This document shows, in pieces, positions 1 to 7,525 of a stretch of DNA of 33,744 bases. Location: assembly GCA_937921555.1 (NCBI GenBank), contig CAKZUV010000295.1, forward strand, positions 1 to 33,744, read 5' to 3'. The DNA is from an uncultured Saprospiraceae bacterium. GTDB lineage: Bacteria; Bacteroidota; Bacteroidia; Chitinophagales; Saprospiraceae. The translations under genes and the position numbers were made by a program. Within the stretch, counting starts at the first letter, position 1, and every line of letters starts with the position of its first letter. The notes beneath the pieces are model-generated. The model was not told the DNA's origin, searched no databases, and saw nothing but the letters and a program-made list of their open reading frames with translations.

Positions 1-10
1 CCTCAAAACA

Positions 11-45
11 AAAACCCTGATAATCAACTGACTATCAGGGTTTTT
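11..45 (-). terminator. Intrinsic terminator of the tRNA-Cys gene
   Basis: A perfect 12-bp stem (arms at 11-22 and 33-44, AAAACCCTGATA and its complement) closes a 10-nt loop. A-tracts and T-tracts flank both sides, so it can work in either direction. It lies just downstream of the minus-strand tRNA. Confidence 0.8.
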
Positions 46-55
46 AAGAATGCTT

Positions 56-129
56 TGGAGGTCGCGGACGGATTCGAACCGCCGTACAAGCTTTTGCAGA
101 GCTCTGCCTAGCCACTCGGCCACGCGACC
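56..129 (-). tRNA. tRNA-Cys (anticodon GCA)
   Basis: The minus strand folds into a full cloverleaf. The acceptor stem GGTCGCG (123-129) pairs with CGCGACC (60-66), the anticodon loop is CTGCAAA with anticodon GCA, and the T arm carries GGTTCGAATCC. The discriminator base is U73 (position 59), the main identity base of cysteine tRNAs. The 3' CCA is encoded in the DNA (56-58). A strong terminator follows. Confidence 0.96.
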
Positions 130-231
130 ATTAAATAGATCCTGTCTTTCAACGGGAAGGCAAATATAAATACTTTTTTATACATCTGCCCAAATATTTT
201 CAACAACTTCTACTTTAAAAACGAATAAATT

Positions 232-239
232 TAGTTTTG
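232..239 (+). promoter_or_regulatory. Putative Bacteroidota -7 element upstream of galK
   Basis: TAGTTTTG matches the TAnnTTTG -7 consensus of the primary sigma factor of Bacteroidota. It overlaps a TTG codon at 237 that would otherwise extend galK by 18 residues, which favours the ATG at 291. No clear -33 element is visible. Confidence 0.4.
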
Positions 240-290
240 GTTCCAATTGTTGGGGCTATCTTTCTATTTTTACAAAAAAATATCCCGTTG

Positions 291-1433
291 ATGACCCTAT
301 CAGAAGTACTGATCGCCTTTAAATCTACTCATGAAACGGAACCCATACTTTTTCGTGCACCCGCAAGAATAAATCTGATCGGTGAACACACCGATTACAA
401 CGATGGATTTGTGATGCCCGCCGCGGTCGACCGGGAACTCTTCTTTGCCATCGCTCCCAACCGGAAAGATATTTACGAATTAACGGCGCTGGAGATGAAG
501 GCATCCGTTAGCATTAATGCGGGACTTAATCAGGTTCCCGGACAAGGCTGGGCTAAATATTTTTACGCGGTATTGGAGGTTTTACATGAAAAAGGACTGC
601 CTCTGAAAACGGTTGCTTGTGTTTTTGGCGGGAACATTCCGATTGGATCGGGGATGTCGTCTTCGGCAGCTTTGACCTGTGGATTTGCTTTTGCGCTCAA
701 TGATTTATTTGACTGGAAATTGTCCCGGCTGGAATTGGCAAAAGTTGGTCAGGCGGTGGAACACCGGGTGGGCATCAAATGTGGATTGATGGATCAGTAC
801 GCGGTACTTTTTGGTAAAAAAGAACAGGTGGTAAAACTGGATTGCCAACAACATACACACGAATATGCACCCCTGAAACTTGGAGATTACCGACTGGTAC
901 TTTTTAATTCTATGGTACAACATTCTCTGGCAGATTCCGCTTATAATGACCGCAGAAAAAGCTGCGAATCGGTTCTGGATTTTCTAAATAAAAAAACAGG
1001 AATTACTTCCCTGAAAGATCTGACGATCGAAAAACTGGTAGCGTTTAAATCAGAAATTGATTCGGTTGCTTATCAGCGGGTAAGATATGTACTGGAAGAA
1101 AATCAAAGAGTCCTTGCTGCCCAAAAAGCGCTGATGACTGGAGAATTAATGACACTTGGACAGTTGATGTATGCTTCGCACGAAGGTCTGAGTAATGAAT
1201 ACGAAGTGAGTTGTGAAGAACTTGATTTTTTAGTTGATCAGGTGCGGGACGAAGCGGGTGTTTTGGGCGCGCGGATGATGGGGGGTGGTTTTGGGGGATG
1301 TACGCTTAACTTGATTCACGCAGATGCAATTGAGCGTATTCAGAAAAAACTCAATAGAAAGTATGACGAAAAATTTGGTAAAAAACCGGAGATGACGGAA
1401 GTGGTTACGGCGGATGGAATTAGTCGGGTGTAG
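291..1433 (+). CDS. galK: Galactokinase
   Basis: This 380-residue GHMP kinase phosphorylates alpha-D-galactose to galactose 1-phosphate with ATP, the first committed step of the cytoplasmic Leloir pathway. The galactokinase signature (ARINLIGEHTDYNDG) lies at about residues 25-39, the Gly/Ser-rich ATP loop (GGNIPIGSGMSSSAAL) at 113-128, the likely catalytic Asp in MDQYAVLFG at about 168, and the C-terminal GHMP motif (MMGGGFGGC) near 333. Length is normal for the family. The frame stays open upstream to a TTG at 237, but that start overlaps a promoter-like element and adds a hydrophobic stretch foreign to the family, so the ATG at 291 is chosen. It ends 5 bp before the convergent AdoMet decarboxylase gene. 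The mutarotase gene galM lies on the far side of the polyamine cassette. Confidence 0.95.
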   Translation: MTLSEVLIAFKSTHETEPILFRAPARINLIGEHTDYNDGFVMPAAVDRELFFAIAPNRKDIYELTALEMKASVSINAGLNQVPGQGWAKYFYAVLEVLHEKGLPLKTVACVFGGNIPIGSGMSSSAALTCGFAFALNDLFDWKLSRLELAKVGQAVEHRVGIKCGLMDQYAVLFGKKEQVVKLDCQQHTHEYAPLKLGDYRLVLFNSMVQHSLADSAYNDRRKSCESVLDFLNKKTGITSLKDLTIEKLVAFKSEIDSVAYQRVRYVLEENQRVLAAQKALMTGELMTLGQLMYASHEGLSNEYEVSCEELDFLVDQVRDEAGVLGARMMGGGFGGCTLNLIHADAIERIQKKLNRKYDEKFGKKPEMTEVVTADGISRV

Positions 1434-1438
1434 ATTGG

Positions 1439-1810
1439 TTATACCTTATTGGTTAGTTTTTTATCCAGATTTCCTCGCTGTATTTTTATAATTTTTAATT
1501 CTTCTGCGGCCAGCGCTTTTTTGAGATAAGTAACCCCTGCTTCCATATCAATTTCGCCACAAGTAAAAATATCAACGGCTGCGTACGCATACTCGGGCCA
1601 GGTATGGATGGTCAGGTGACTTTCCTGAATGACCACTACACCCGACACACCCAGCGGAGAAAAATGGTGAAACGTACTCGTTACGATGGTCGCTCCCATG
1701 ATCTCGGCGGTTTTTTTCAGAATCGTCTCCATCGCTTTCGGATCAGACAGCAGCCGGGCATCGCAGTGATAACCTTCAATTAGCCAGTGTTGTCCGAGAA
1801 AATTTGTCAT
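1439..1810 (-). CDS. speH: S-adenosylmethionine decarboxylase proenzyme (prokaryotic class 1B)
   Basis: This 123-residue protein matches the small prokaryotic AdoMet decarboxylases that make decarboxylated AdoMet, the aminopropyl donor for spermidine. The self-cleavage site is ESHLTIHTWPEY. Ser64 would become the pyruvoyl cofactor of the alpha chain, with His69 and Cys84 at the positions of the processing and catalytic residues (Ser63, His68, Cys83 in the Thermotoga enzyme). It lies 106 bp downstream of the membrane spermidine synthase on the same strand, so donor and transferase are probably made together. A 14-bp tandem repeat occupies the gap between them. Placement beside a glutathionylspermidine-synthetase-like ligase suggests it serves a dedicated polyamine pathway; that is inference. 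Confidence 0.93.
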   Translation of the reverse strand: MTNFLGQHWLIEGYHCDARLLSDPKAMETILKKTAEIMGATIVTSTFHHFSPLGVSGVVVIQESHLTIHTWPEYAYAAVDIFTCGEIDMEAGVTYLKKALAAEELKIIKIQRGNLDKKLTNKV

Positions 1811-1821
1811 GTTTTTTAAAT

Positions 1822-1867
1822 GCTTTTGGCTGTTCGCTTTTGGCTGTTTGCTTTTGGCTGTTTGCTT
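1822..1867. repeat. 14-bp tandem repeat, about 3.3 copies
   Basis: GCTTTTGGCTGTTC (1822-1835) is followed by two copies of GCTTTTGGCTGTTT (1836-1849, 1850-1863) and the partial unit GCTT. It fills the short gap between the spermidine synthase and AdoMet decarboxylase genes. Similar GCTnnnnGCT runs occur in other gaps of this window (near 7490-7520 and 12708-12722). Confidence 0.85.
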
Positions 1868-1916
1868 CTCTTTAACGTGAATGAGAAAAACATATAGTCA
1901 GTAGCAAATGGCAATT

Positions 1917-3464
1917 TTAGTTCTTTTTATCCTTTCGCCAGCGTTCCCAGTCTTTTAAAAAATATTCTAAAAGTACCGGATGATCCAGTCGGTTGATTTC
2001 CAGATTTTCCGGATTGTCAATATCCGGTTCAAAATAAAACATTCTTGCTACATTCTCAGTATTTAAATATTTTAATGGCAAATCGGAGTCGAATGTCTGT
2101 GGGTTGATGGGATGATTGGCCGCAATGATAAATCCCCAGTCTCCGAAGGAAGGGACGTACGTGTGGTAAGGATAAACCTCCGCAAATCCACTGACTTTCA
2201 GGGATTCGTAAATACACCAAAAGGCCCGTCGCGTATGAAAAGGGCCGGTGGCCTGCGTGGCAAATATCCCGTAACGGCTCAGTTTGTTTTGTGCCAGTTT
2301 AAAGAACGCAGTGCTGTACAATCGGGCAATTCCTTCGTTGGACGGGTCGGGCAAATCTGCAATGATGACGTCGTAGACTTCGGTCGTCGTACGCAAATAA
2401 GCCATGGCATCTTCGGGAATCAACGTTACTTTGGGATTGTGTAACGCATTGCCGTTTACCGCTTGTAAGAATTTATTTTCCTTGCCCAGCCGGAATACTT
2501 CCGGATCCAGATCTACGATGGTAATGTTTTCTACTTTTGGATCTTTTAAAATTTCCCGCGCCAGTAATCCTTCGCCGCCGCCCAGTACGAGTACTGATTT
2601 TTTGTACGGCGCGGACTGTAACGGAATCATGGCCAGCGATTCGTGGTAGCGATATTCGTCCAGGGAAGAGAACTGAATAATCCGGTTGATATAGAGCCGT
2701 AGGTCTTCTTTATTTTTGGTTAAAACGAGTTTTTGGTAAGGCGTTTCTTTGCTGTAAATAATTCTGGCGGTGTAAAAATTATCTTCCCAATGGCCAAGCA
2801 GACGATCCGAAAAAATACCGATCAGCAGAAATCCGACGAGGCAGGCCATCATCGTTGGTTCCATCCACCGCTTTTTCTTGATTTCTAACCGGTTGGTAAA
2901 AAAACGATAAATACTCAATCCCAAAAAAACGTTGACGGCCCCGAAGATGATGGAGGTTTTAAAAGTCCCCACGAACGGTAACAGCAAAAACGGGAAAAGT
3001 AACGTCGCAAATAAAGCACCCACATAATCCAGACTCAGCACGTAGGCCAGATTGCTTTTAAGCGGATAATACGTTTTTAAGATTCTCACTAACAATGGAA
3101 TTTCAAATCCGGTAAGTACCCCAATCAGAAAAGTAATACCCAACGTCAGAAACTGATAACTGTCTACCGATAACTGATCAAATCCATAATATAAGATTGG
3201 AACACTCAGACCTCCGATAATTCCCAGTAATACTTCTACTTTTACAAACCAGCCCAGCAAGTCATCCGGCAAATAACGGGTGAGATACGAACCCAGTCCC
3301 ATCGCTGCCATATAAATTCCGATTGTCAGCGAAAACTGTTTAATACTATCCCCCAAAAAATAAGAAGCAGTCGTACTAATGAGTAATTCATAAATCAGCG
3401 AACATAATCCGGCAATAAATACCGCCAGAAAAAAAGCCACCCGTTCTAACGGTCCCACCTTCAT
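1917..3464 (-). CDS. Membrane-anchored spermidine synthase (polyamine aminopropyltransferase)
   Basis: A 515-residue fusion. Residues about 8-220 form a hydrophobic domain of roughly seven to eight membrane segments. Residues about 225-515 are a spermidine synthase domain with the AdoMet-type nucleotide loop VLVLGGGEG (292-299), acidic residues in VDLD (317-320), and IIADLPDP (367-374) in place of the usual DxxDP active-site stretch. It should move the aminopropyl group of decarboxylated AdoMet to an amine at the inner face of the membrane. The frame stays open to about 3689, but that extension would run through the divergent lipoprotein gene. The ATG at 3464 starts a typical N-terminus (MKVGPLERVAFF) and leaves a 91-bp divergent promoter region. 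Members of this fused family recur beside YgiC-like ligases. The exact amine substrate cannot be read from sequence. Confidence 0.9.
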   Translation of the reverse strand: MKVGPLERVAFFLAVFIAGLCSLIYELLISTTASYFLGDSIKQFSLTIGIYMAAMGLGSYLTRYLPDDLLGWFVKVEVLLGIIGGLSVPILYYGFDQLSVDSYQFLTLGITFLIGVLTGFEIPLLVRILKTYYPLKSNLAYVLSLDYVGALFATLLFPFLLLPFVGTFKTSIIFGAVNVFLGLSIYRFFTNRLEIKKKRWMEPTMMACLVGFLLIGIFSDRLLGHWEDNFYTARIIYSKETPYQKLVLTKNKEDLRLYINRIIQFSSLDEYRYHESLAMIPLQSAPYKKSVLVLGGGEGLLAREILKDPKVENITIVDLDPEVFRLGKENKFLQAVNGNALHNPKVTLIPEDAMAYLRTTTEVYDVIIADLPDPSNEGIARLYSTAFFKLAQNKLSRYGIFATQATGPFHTRRAFWCIYESLKVSGFAEVYPYHTYVPSFGDWGFIIAANHPINPQTFDSDLPLKYLNTENVARMFYFEPDIDNPENLEINRLDHPVLLEYFLKDWERWRKDKKN

Positions 3465-3555
3465 AATAATATTTTTAACAAAAAACAAACAAAATACTCT
3501 GGAGTTGATTATCTTGGTCGCGGATTTATAATAAATTACATTAAAACACAAAATT

Positions 3556-4089
3556 ATGAAATCATCAGCAATTAAAACCATTATTCCCGCATTGCTATTA
3601 ATCTTTTTGGCCTGCGGTCTTATTTTTACCAGTTGTGGAAGTGAAAGCAGTGACACCGAAATGGTAGAAGTTCCAACCGAAGGACTCATTACGACGGTTC
3701 AGGAAGTAAGTGCAGATCAATTTAAAATTGAAAGTGAAGAAACCGTGCAGGATACGGCGGACAGCCGCATTATTGCAAACTATATGAACGAAACCAGCGA
3801 CACCTTTACGCTGCAGGAAGCACGATTGATGCGAAGCAGTGGTTCTGAGCGTCAGCAGTCGGTGGTACGTTCTGCCGGACTGGGATATTTTGGATTTATT
3901 ATGTTGGGTCGAATGGGCGGAATGGCGCCACGATCAGGTGCTTATACGAGTGCGAGCGCGCATAATAAAGCAACCAGCGGTGCTGGTCAAAAAATGAAAA
4001 GTTCTGCTAATCGAGTTACCCGTACGCGTCCTTCCAGTGGAAAATCAGGTTACGGCTCCGGAAAATCTACCCGTTCTTATGGTGGATAA
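3556..4089 (+). CDS. YgiB-like (DUF1190/UPF0441) lipoprotein with C-terminal Gly-Gly
   Basis: This 177-residue precursor has a Lys-led hydrophobic signal (residues 4-26) and a lipobox ending in FTSC, so Cys27 is the likely lipidation site; Cys20 (FLAC) is a weaker alternative. An acidic region (about 28-95) is followed by a short Gly/Met stretch (YFGFIMLGRMGGMAP) and a Ser/Gly/Lys/Arg-rich disordered tail that ends in STRSYGG. The order of parts, the GRMGG-like patch and the final Gly-Gly resemble E. coli YgiB, whose gene precedes ygiC. Here too the next gene is a YgiC-like ligase, and its start lies inside the last four codons. The tail is a plausible substrate for the ligase. Recognition rests on architecture and context more than on strong sequence identity. 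Confidence 0.8.
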   Translation: MKSSAIKTIIPALLLIFLACGLIFTSCGSESSDTEMVEVPTEGLITTVQEVSADQFKIESEETVQDTADSRIIANYMNETSDTFTLQEARLMRSSGSERQQSVVRSAGLGYFGFIMLGRMGGMAPRSGAYTSASAHNKATSGAGQKMKSSANRVTRTRPSSGKSGYGSGKSTRSYGG

Positions 4090-5266
4090 TCGCATTGTTT
4101 CGGTTCGGCCACTCGATGAAGTGGTTATCAAAGACCTGGAACTGGAATGGCTGACCGTCGGAGAAAACGAGGAATACCTGTCCAATGAGTTTTTGCAGAT
4201 GACCAAAAAGGAGGTCGATGCACTCCGCGACGCGTCCGAAATTACGTACCGGATTTTGCTCAAAGCGGCGGAACATGCCGTGGAGCAGGGGGAATGGAAA
4301 TTGCTCGGGATTCCTCCGCACGCTATTGATCTGGTAAAATATTCGCTGTCCCATGAGAAAGATACGCATCTGCTCGGACGGTTTGATTTTTCGGGTGGAA
4401 TGGACAACGTGCCTATTAAATTGCTGGAAATAAACGCGGATACCTGCTCTTTACTGGCAGAGACCGCTTACATCCAGGAACAGCAATGGAAACAGGACGA
4501 AGAAAAACTCAAAGGTAGTCCTTATAATCCGTTGATTGAAGAGTTGATCGTTCGTTTTCGGCGGATTATCAATCAGCATCCGGAACGGGATCCTACGTTG
4601 TTGATCTCCACGCTGGGATACGAAGAAGACTGGATCAATGCGGATGTGGTGGCCGAGGCTGCCCGCGAAGCTGGATTTGAAGAAGTCGAGTCGGCGATTT
4701 TAGAGCGGGTAATTTTCTCTCCGGAGGAAGGGATTTTTATCGAAGAGGACGATGGTGCTTTCGTACGTTATGATTTCTGGTATAAATTTATTCCGTGGGA
4801 TTTTATCGCTTACGAAGAACCCGATCTTTTTGATGATCTGGAGAAATTAATTATTGATCAGAAAGTGGTCGTCCTTAATCCGGCGTACACCATGTTATTA
4901 CAATCCAAAGCATTGTTGAAATATGCTTACGATTTGTATCCCGAAAATCCTTACTTGCTGAAAACTACTTTTTCGGCGGCGGATTTTCCGGATCATAAAT
5001 ATGTGGCCAAGCCGATCTATGGTCGTATGGGGGAAAATATTTCATTTTACGACGGAGAGCAAGAGCCGATTTATCAGACCGAAGGAGATTATGACAATCT
5101 TCCGGTGGTCTATCAGGAACTGGCCCCATTTAATTTTGATCTGGAAGGACATCGTTATCAGCCGAGTATTTTTTGGACGGGACTCCCCTCCGGTTTATGC
5201 TTCCGGCGTCAGGATGATTTAGTCATCGATGATGATGCGGAATTTGTCGGGCACGTGGTGGGATAG
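4079..5266 (+). CDS. YgiC-like glutathionylspermidine synthase family ATP-grasp ligase
   Basis: This 395-residue protein belongs to the glutathionylspermidine synthetase preATP-grasp family, which forms an amide bond between a Gly carboxylate and an amine using ATP. Family blocks are visible: LGRFDF near residues 99-104; KLLEINADT (114-122), a hallmark substrate/metal block; YVAKPIYGRMGENIS near 310, the ATP-grasp Lys and Gly-rich loop; and VYQELAPF with the Arg/Asp/Asn-rich C-terminus. There is no amidase domain, as in YgiC/YjfC and unlike bifunctional E. coli Gsp. The ATG at 4079 overlaps the lipoprotein gene by 11 bp, indicating translational coupling. GTG codons at 4037 and 4082 are other possible starts. 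A terminator follows at 5302. The real substrate is unknown; the neighbouring lipoprotein tail is a candidate. Confidence 0.9.
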   Translation: MVDNRIVSVRPLDEVVIKDLELEWLTVGENEEYLSNEFLQMTKKEVDALRDASEITYRILLKAAEHAVEQGEWKLLGIPPHAIDLVKYSLSHEKDTHLLGRFDFSGGMDNVPIKLLEINADTCSLLAETAYIQEQQWKQDEEKLKGSPYNPLIEELIVRFRRIINQHPERDPTLLISTLGYEEDWINADVVAEAAREAGFEEVESAILERVIFSPEEGIFIEEDDGAFVRYDFWYKFIPWDFIAYEEPDLFDDLEKLIIDQKVVVLNPAYTMLLQSKALLKYAYDLYPENPYLLKTTFSAADFPDHKYVAKPIYGRMGENISFYDGEQEPIYQTEGDYDNLPVVYQELAPFNFDLEGHRYQPSIFWTGLPSGLCFRRQDDLVIDDDAEFVGHVVG

Positions 5267-5301
5267 GTTTTAAATAAATCTTTATATTGAAAAGAATAGA
5301 G

Positions 5302-5336
5302 AAAGCATTTACCGTTATCAGGTAGATGCTTTTTTT
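5302..5336 (+). terminator. Intrinsic terminator after the ligase gene
   Basis: Arms AAAGCATTTACC (5302-5313) and GGTAGATGCTTT (5321-5332) form a 12-bp stem with one T-G wobble and a 7-nt loop, followed by a T tract. It separates the polyamine cassette from galM. Confidence 0.8.
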
Positions 5337-5353
5337 GACTAAAATGTTTAACA

Positions 5354-6406
5354 ATGTATATTTTAAAAAATAAATTTGGCCAACTAGAAAATGGCGAACC
5401 GGTAACCCTTTTTACTTTAAAAAATAAAAACGGATTGACCGCTAAAATCATGAGTTACGGCGGAATCTTAACGGAACTGTGGACACCGGATAGGAACGGA
5501 AAATTTATTAACATTGTACTGGGTTATAAAAAAATAGAAAGTTATTTAAAGCACAGTCCTTATTTCGGTGCCACTATCGGGCGGTACGCCAACCGAATTG
5601 CGAAAGGCCGTTTTAAACTTAATAATAAAACTTACCGACTCGCCACCAACAATCCTCCCAATCATTTGCACGGCGGACCCGGCGGATTGGCTCTGCAAAA
5701 CTGGCAGGCAAAACCCGCTGAAACTTCCGCCGGGCCTGCGCTTATTTTAAGTAGTAAAAGTCCCGACGGCGCGGAAGGCTTTCCCGGCAATCTGACTACA
5801 ACGGTCACCTACACGCTGACTCACAAAAATGAATTAAAGATCGAATACCACGCTGTAACCGATCAGACGACTGTCGTTAATTTTACCCATCATTCTTATT
5901 TTAATCTGAGTGGAAAGGATAGTGTGCTGGATCACGTTTTACAAATAAAAAGCGACCGGATTACACCGACGGACAAGACCCTGATTCCAACGGGTAATTA
6001 TTTACATGTTCATAATACGCCCTTTGATTTCAGAAAGCCTACACCAATCGATGCGCGAATTTTTGACCCGCATATCCAACTAAAAAATGCCAGTGGTTAT
6101 GATCATAATTGGGTGTTGAATAATTGGAATGGCCGGTTGCAGCCCGTCGGGTCTTTGCACGATCCGGAAAGCGGAAGAACCGTAAAGGTCACTACCACCG
6201 AACCGGGTTTACAAATTTATACCGGAAATTTTTTGGGTGAAATTCCAACGGAAAAGAAGGGCGTGAAATTTAAAAATTATCAGGCCGTTTGTCTGGAGAC
6301 GCAGCACTTTCCGGATAGTCCTAATAAATCGCATTTTCCGAGTACGGTATTGAAAGCAGGGGAAGTGTTTAAGAGTGAGACGGTTTATGGATTTGGGGTC
6401 AGGTAA
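5354..6406 (+). CDS. galM: Aldose 1-epimerase (galactose mutarotase)
   Basis: This 350-residue cytoplasmic enzyme interconverts alpha- and beta-galactose, feeding the alpha anomer to galactokinase. Family motifs are all present: GRYANRI (77-82), NHLHGG (103-108) with a substrate-binding His, the catalytic His in HHSYFNLSG (about residue 180), and the catalytic base Glu in CLETQHFPDSPN (about 315). There is no signal peptide, so it is the cytoplasmic form. It is separated from the polyamine cassette by a terminator and probably has its own promoter. Together with galK it makes a split galactose locus; galT is not seen in the window. Confidence 0.95.
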   Translation: MYILKNKFGQLENGEPVTLFTLKNKNGLTAKIMSYGGILTELWTPDRNGKFINIVLGYKKIESYLKHSPYFGATIGRYANRIAKGRFKLNNKTYRLATNNPPNHLHGGPGGLALQNWQAKPAETSAGPALILSSKSPDGAEGFPGNLTTTVTYTLTHKNELKIEYHAVTDQTTVVNFTHHSYFNLSGKDSVLDHVLQIKSDRITPTDKTLIPTGNYLHVHNTPFDFRKPTPIDARIFDPHIQLKNASGYDHNWVLNNWNGRLQPVGSLHDPESGRTVKVTTTEPGLQIYTGNFLGEIPTEKKGVKFKNYQAVCLETQHFPDSPNKSHFPSTVLKAGEVFKSETVYGFGVR

Positions 6407-6498
6407 GTTTGGTTACCAAATTTTTGTGAAAATTTTCAGCCTTGCGAAGTATGTGTCAGGCTTTTAAAATGATGAATTAGCGGATTAATAGTTTTGTT

Positions 6499-7413
6499 CT
6501 AATGTCCCCCCTTCCTATTCCAGTTAATCAACACCACCCCAACAATCAACAACCCCGCCGCCAGTAACGACTGTCCGCTGATTCCTTCCTGATTTAAATA
6601 ATAACCCAGCAGCAGTGCCACCACCGGATTGATATACGTTGAGGTTACAATTTTGGTGGGAGAAACATTTTTCAATAAAAAATTAAAAGCGGTAAATGCC
6701 ACAATCGAACCGAAGATAATCAGGTATCCCAGCGACCAGAATGCCCGTGCCCCGATCTGCTGATAATCAAATAGCGGATATTCTCCCAGCAATAATCCCA
6801 TTGATAACATAATAACTCCGCCAAAAAACATTTGTAGTGCAGCACTCTGTAACAGCGATTCGGGCAAATTGGCATCCGTGATCCAGATCGAAATATATCC
6901 CCACGAAATGATCGCTCCAAATATTGCTGCGACCCCCCACAACCAGTTGACATCGTTAATAAATTCCGGTTGACCGACCAGTAATCCCATTCCCAGAATA
7001 CCCAAAAATATTCCACTCCAGACATTGATCGTCGGCTTTTCGGCTTTCATCTTCCACATCATGAGTACGACTACCAATGGTTCAAAGGCCACCACTAATG
7101 CTGCAATTCCCGAATCCACAAATTGTAACGCCCAAACCACCAATCCATTACCCATCGCAAATAAAAACAACCCCGCATAAAGGGTGTTTTTGATTTGCAT
7201 TCGAGTCGGTGATTTCTTTCCAATCAGCAAGCAGTATCCGTACAACAATACGCCCGCAAAAATGAAACGCATTCCCGCCATCATAAACGGAGGCATGTCG
7301 GCGATTGCCCAGGTATTGGCCAGATAGGTAGATCCCCACACAAAATAAATGATAAAAAAAGCCAGGATAATTTTAATATCCGGTGCTGCTTTCTTTTGAT
7401 TGGTGATGGACAT
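6499..7413 (-). CDS. EamA/DMT-family permease (YedA-like)
   Basis: A 304-residue inner-membrane protein with ten predicted hydrophobic segments in two EamA repeats. Repeat one starts at about residue 14 with the typical YFVWGSTYLA...MRFIFAG pattern; repeat two starts at about 155 and ends with TSTYINPVVALLLGYYLNQE. These are signatures of the RhaT/YedA branch of the drug/metabolite transporter superfamily, which usually exports amino acids or other small metabolites. The substrate cannot be told from sequence. It ends 92 bp from galM, convergently. A 112-bp gap with GCT-rich repeats separates it from the TauE/SafE gene upstream, so co-transcription is uncertain. Confidence 0.9.
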   Translation of the reverse strand: MSITNQKKAAPDIKIILAFFIIYFVWGSTYLANTWAIADMPPFMMAGMRFIFAGVLLYGYCLLIGKKSPTRMQIKNTLYAGLFLFAMGNGLVVWALQFVDSGIAALVVAFEPLVVVLMMWKMKAEKPTINVWSGIFLGILGMGLLVGQPEFINDVNWLWGVAAIFGAIISWGYISIWITDANLPESLLQSAALQMFFGGVIMLSMGLLLGEYPLFDYQQIGARAFWSLGYLIIFGSIVAFTAFNFLLKNVSPTKIVTSTYINPVVALLLGYYLNQEGISGQSLLAAGLLIVGVVLINWNRKGGH

Positions 7414-7525
7414 AGTTTTTAAAATTTATGCAGAGGATCGCTTGTTAGTCAGCGTTTGCTTTCCTCAATTCGTATATCGCGTTAGAGGGAAGCTAACCGG
7501 TCAACGGCTAATAGCTAACAGCTTT

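Noticed and set aside
237-290. Upstream TTG start for galK
   Set aside because: It overlaps a promoter-like TAnnTTTG element and adds hydrophobic residues not found in galactokinases.
3465-3689. N-terminal extension of the spermidine synthase frame
   Set aside because: It would overlap the divergent lipoprotein gene and its signal peptide region, has no family similarity, and the ATG at 3464 gives a normal membrane N-terminus.
6408-6470. Terminator between galM and the EamA permease gene
   Set aside because: Only short stems are present (TTTGGT/ACCAAA at 6408-6420 and AGCCT/AGGCT further on), too weak to call.
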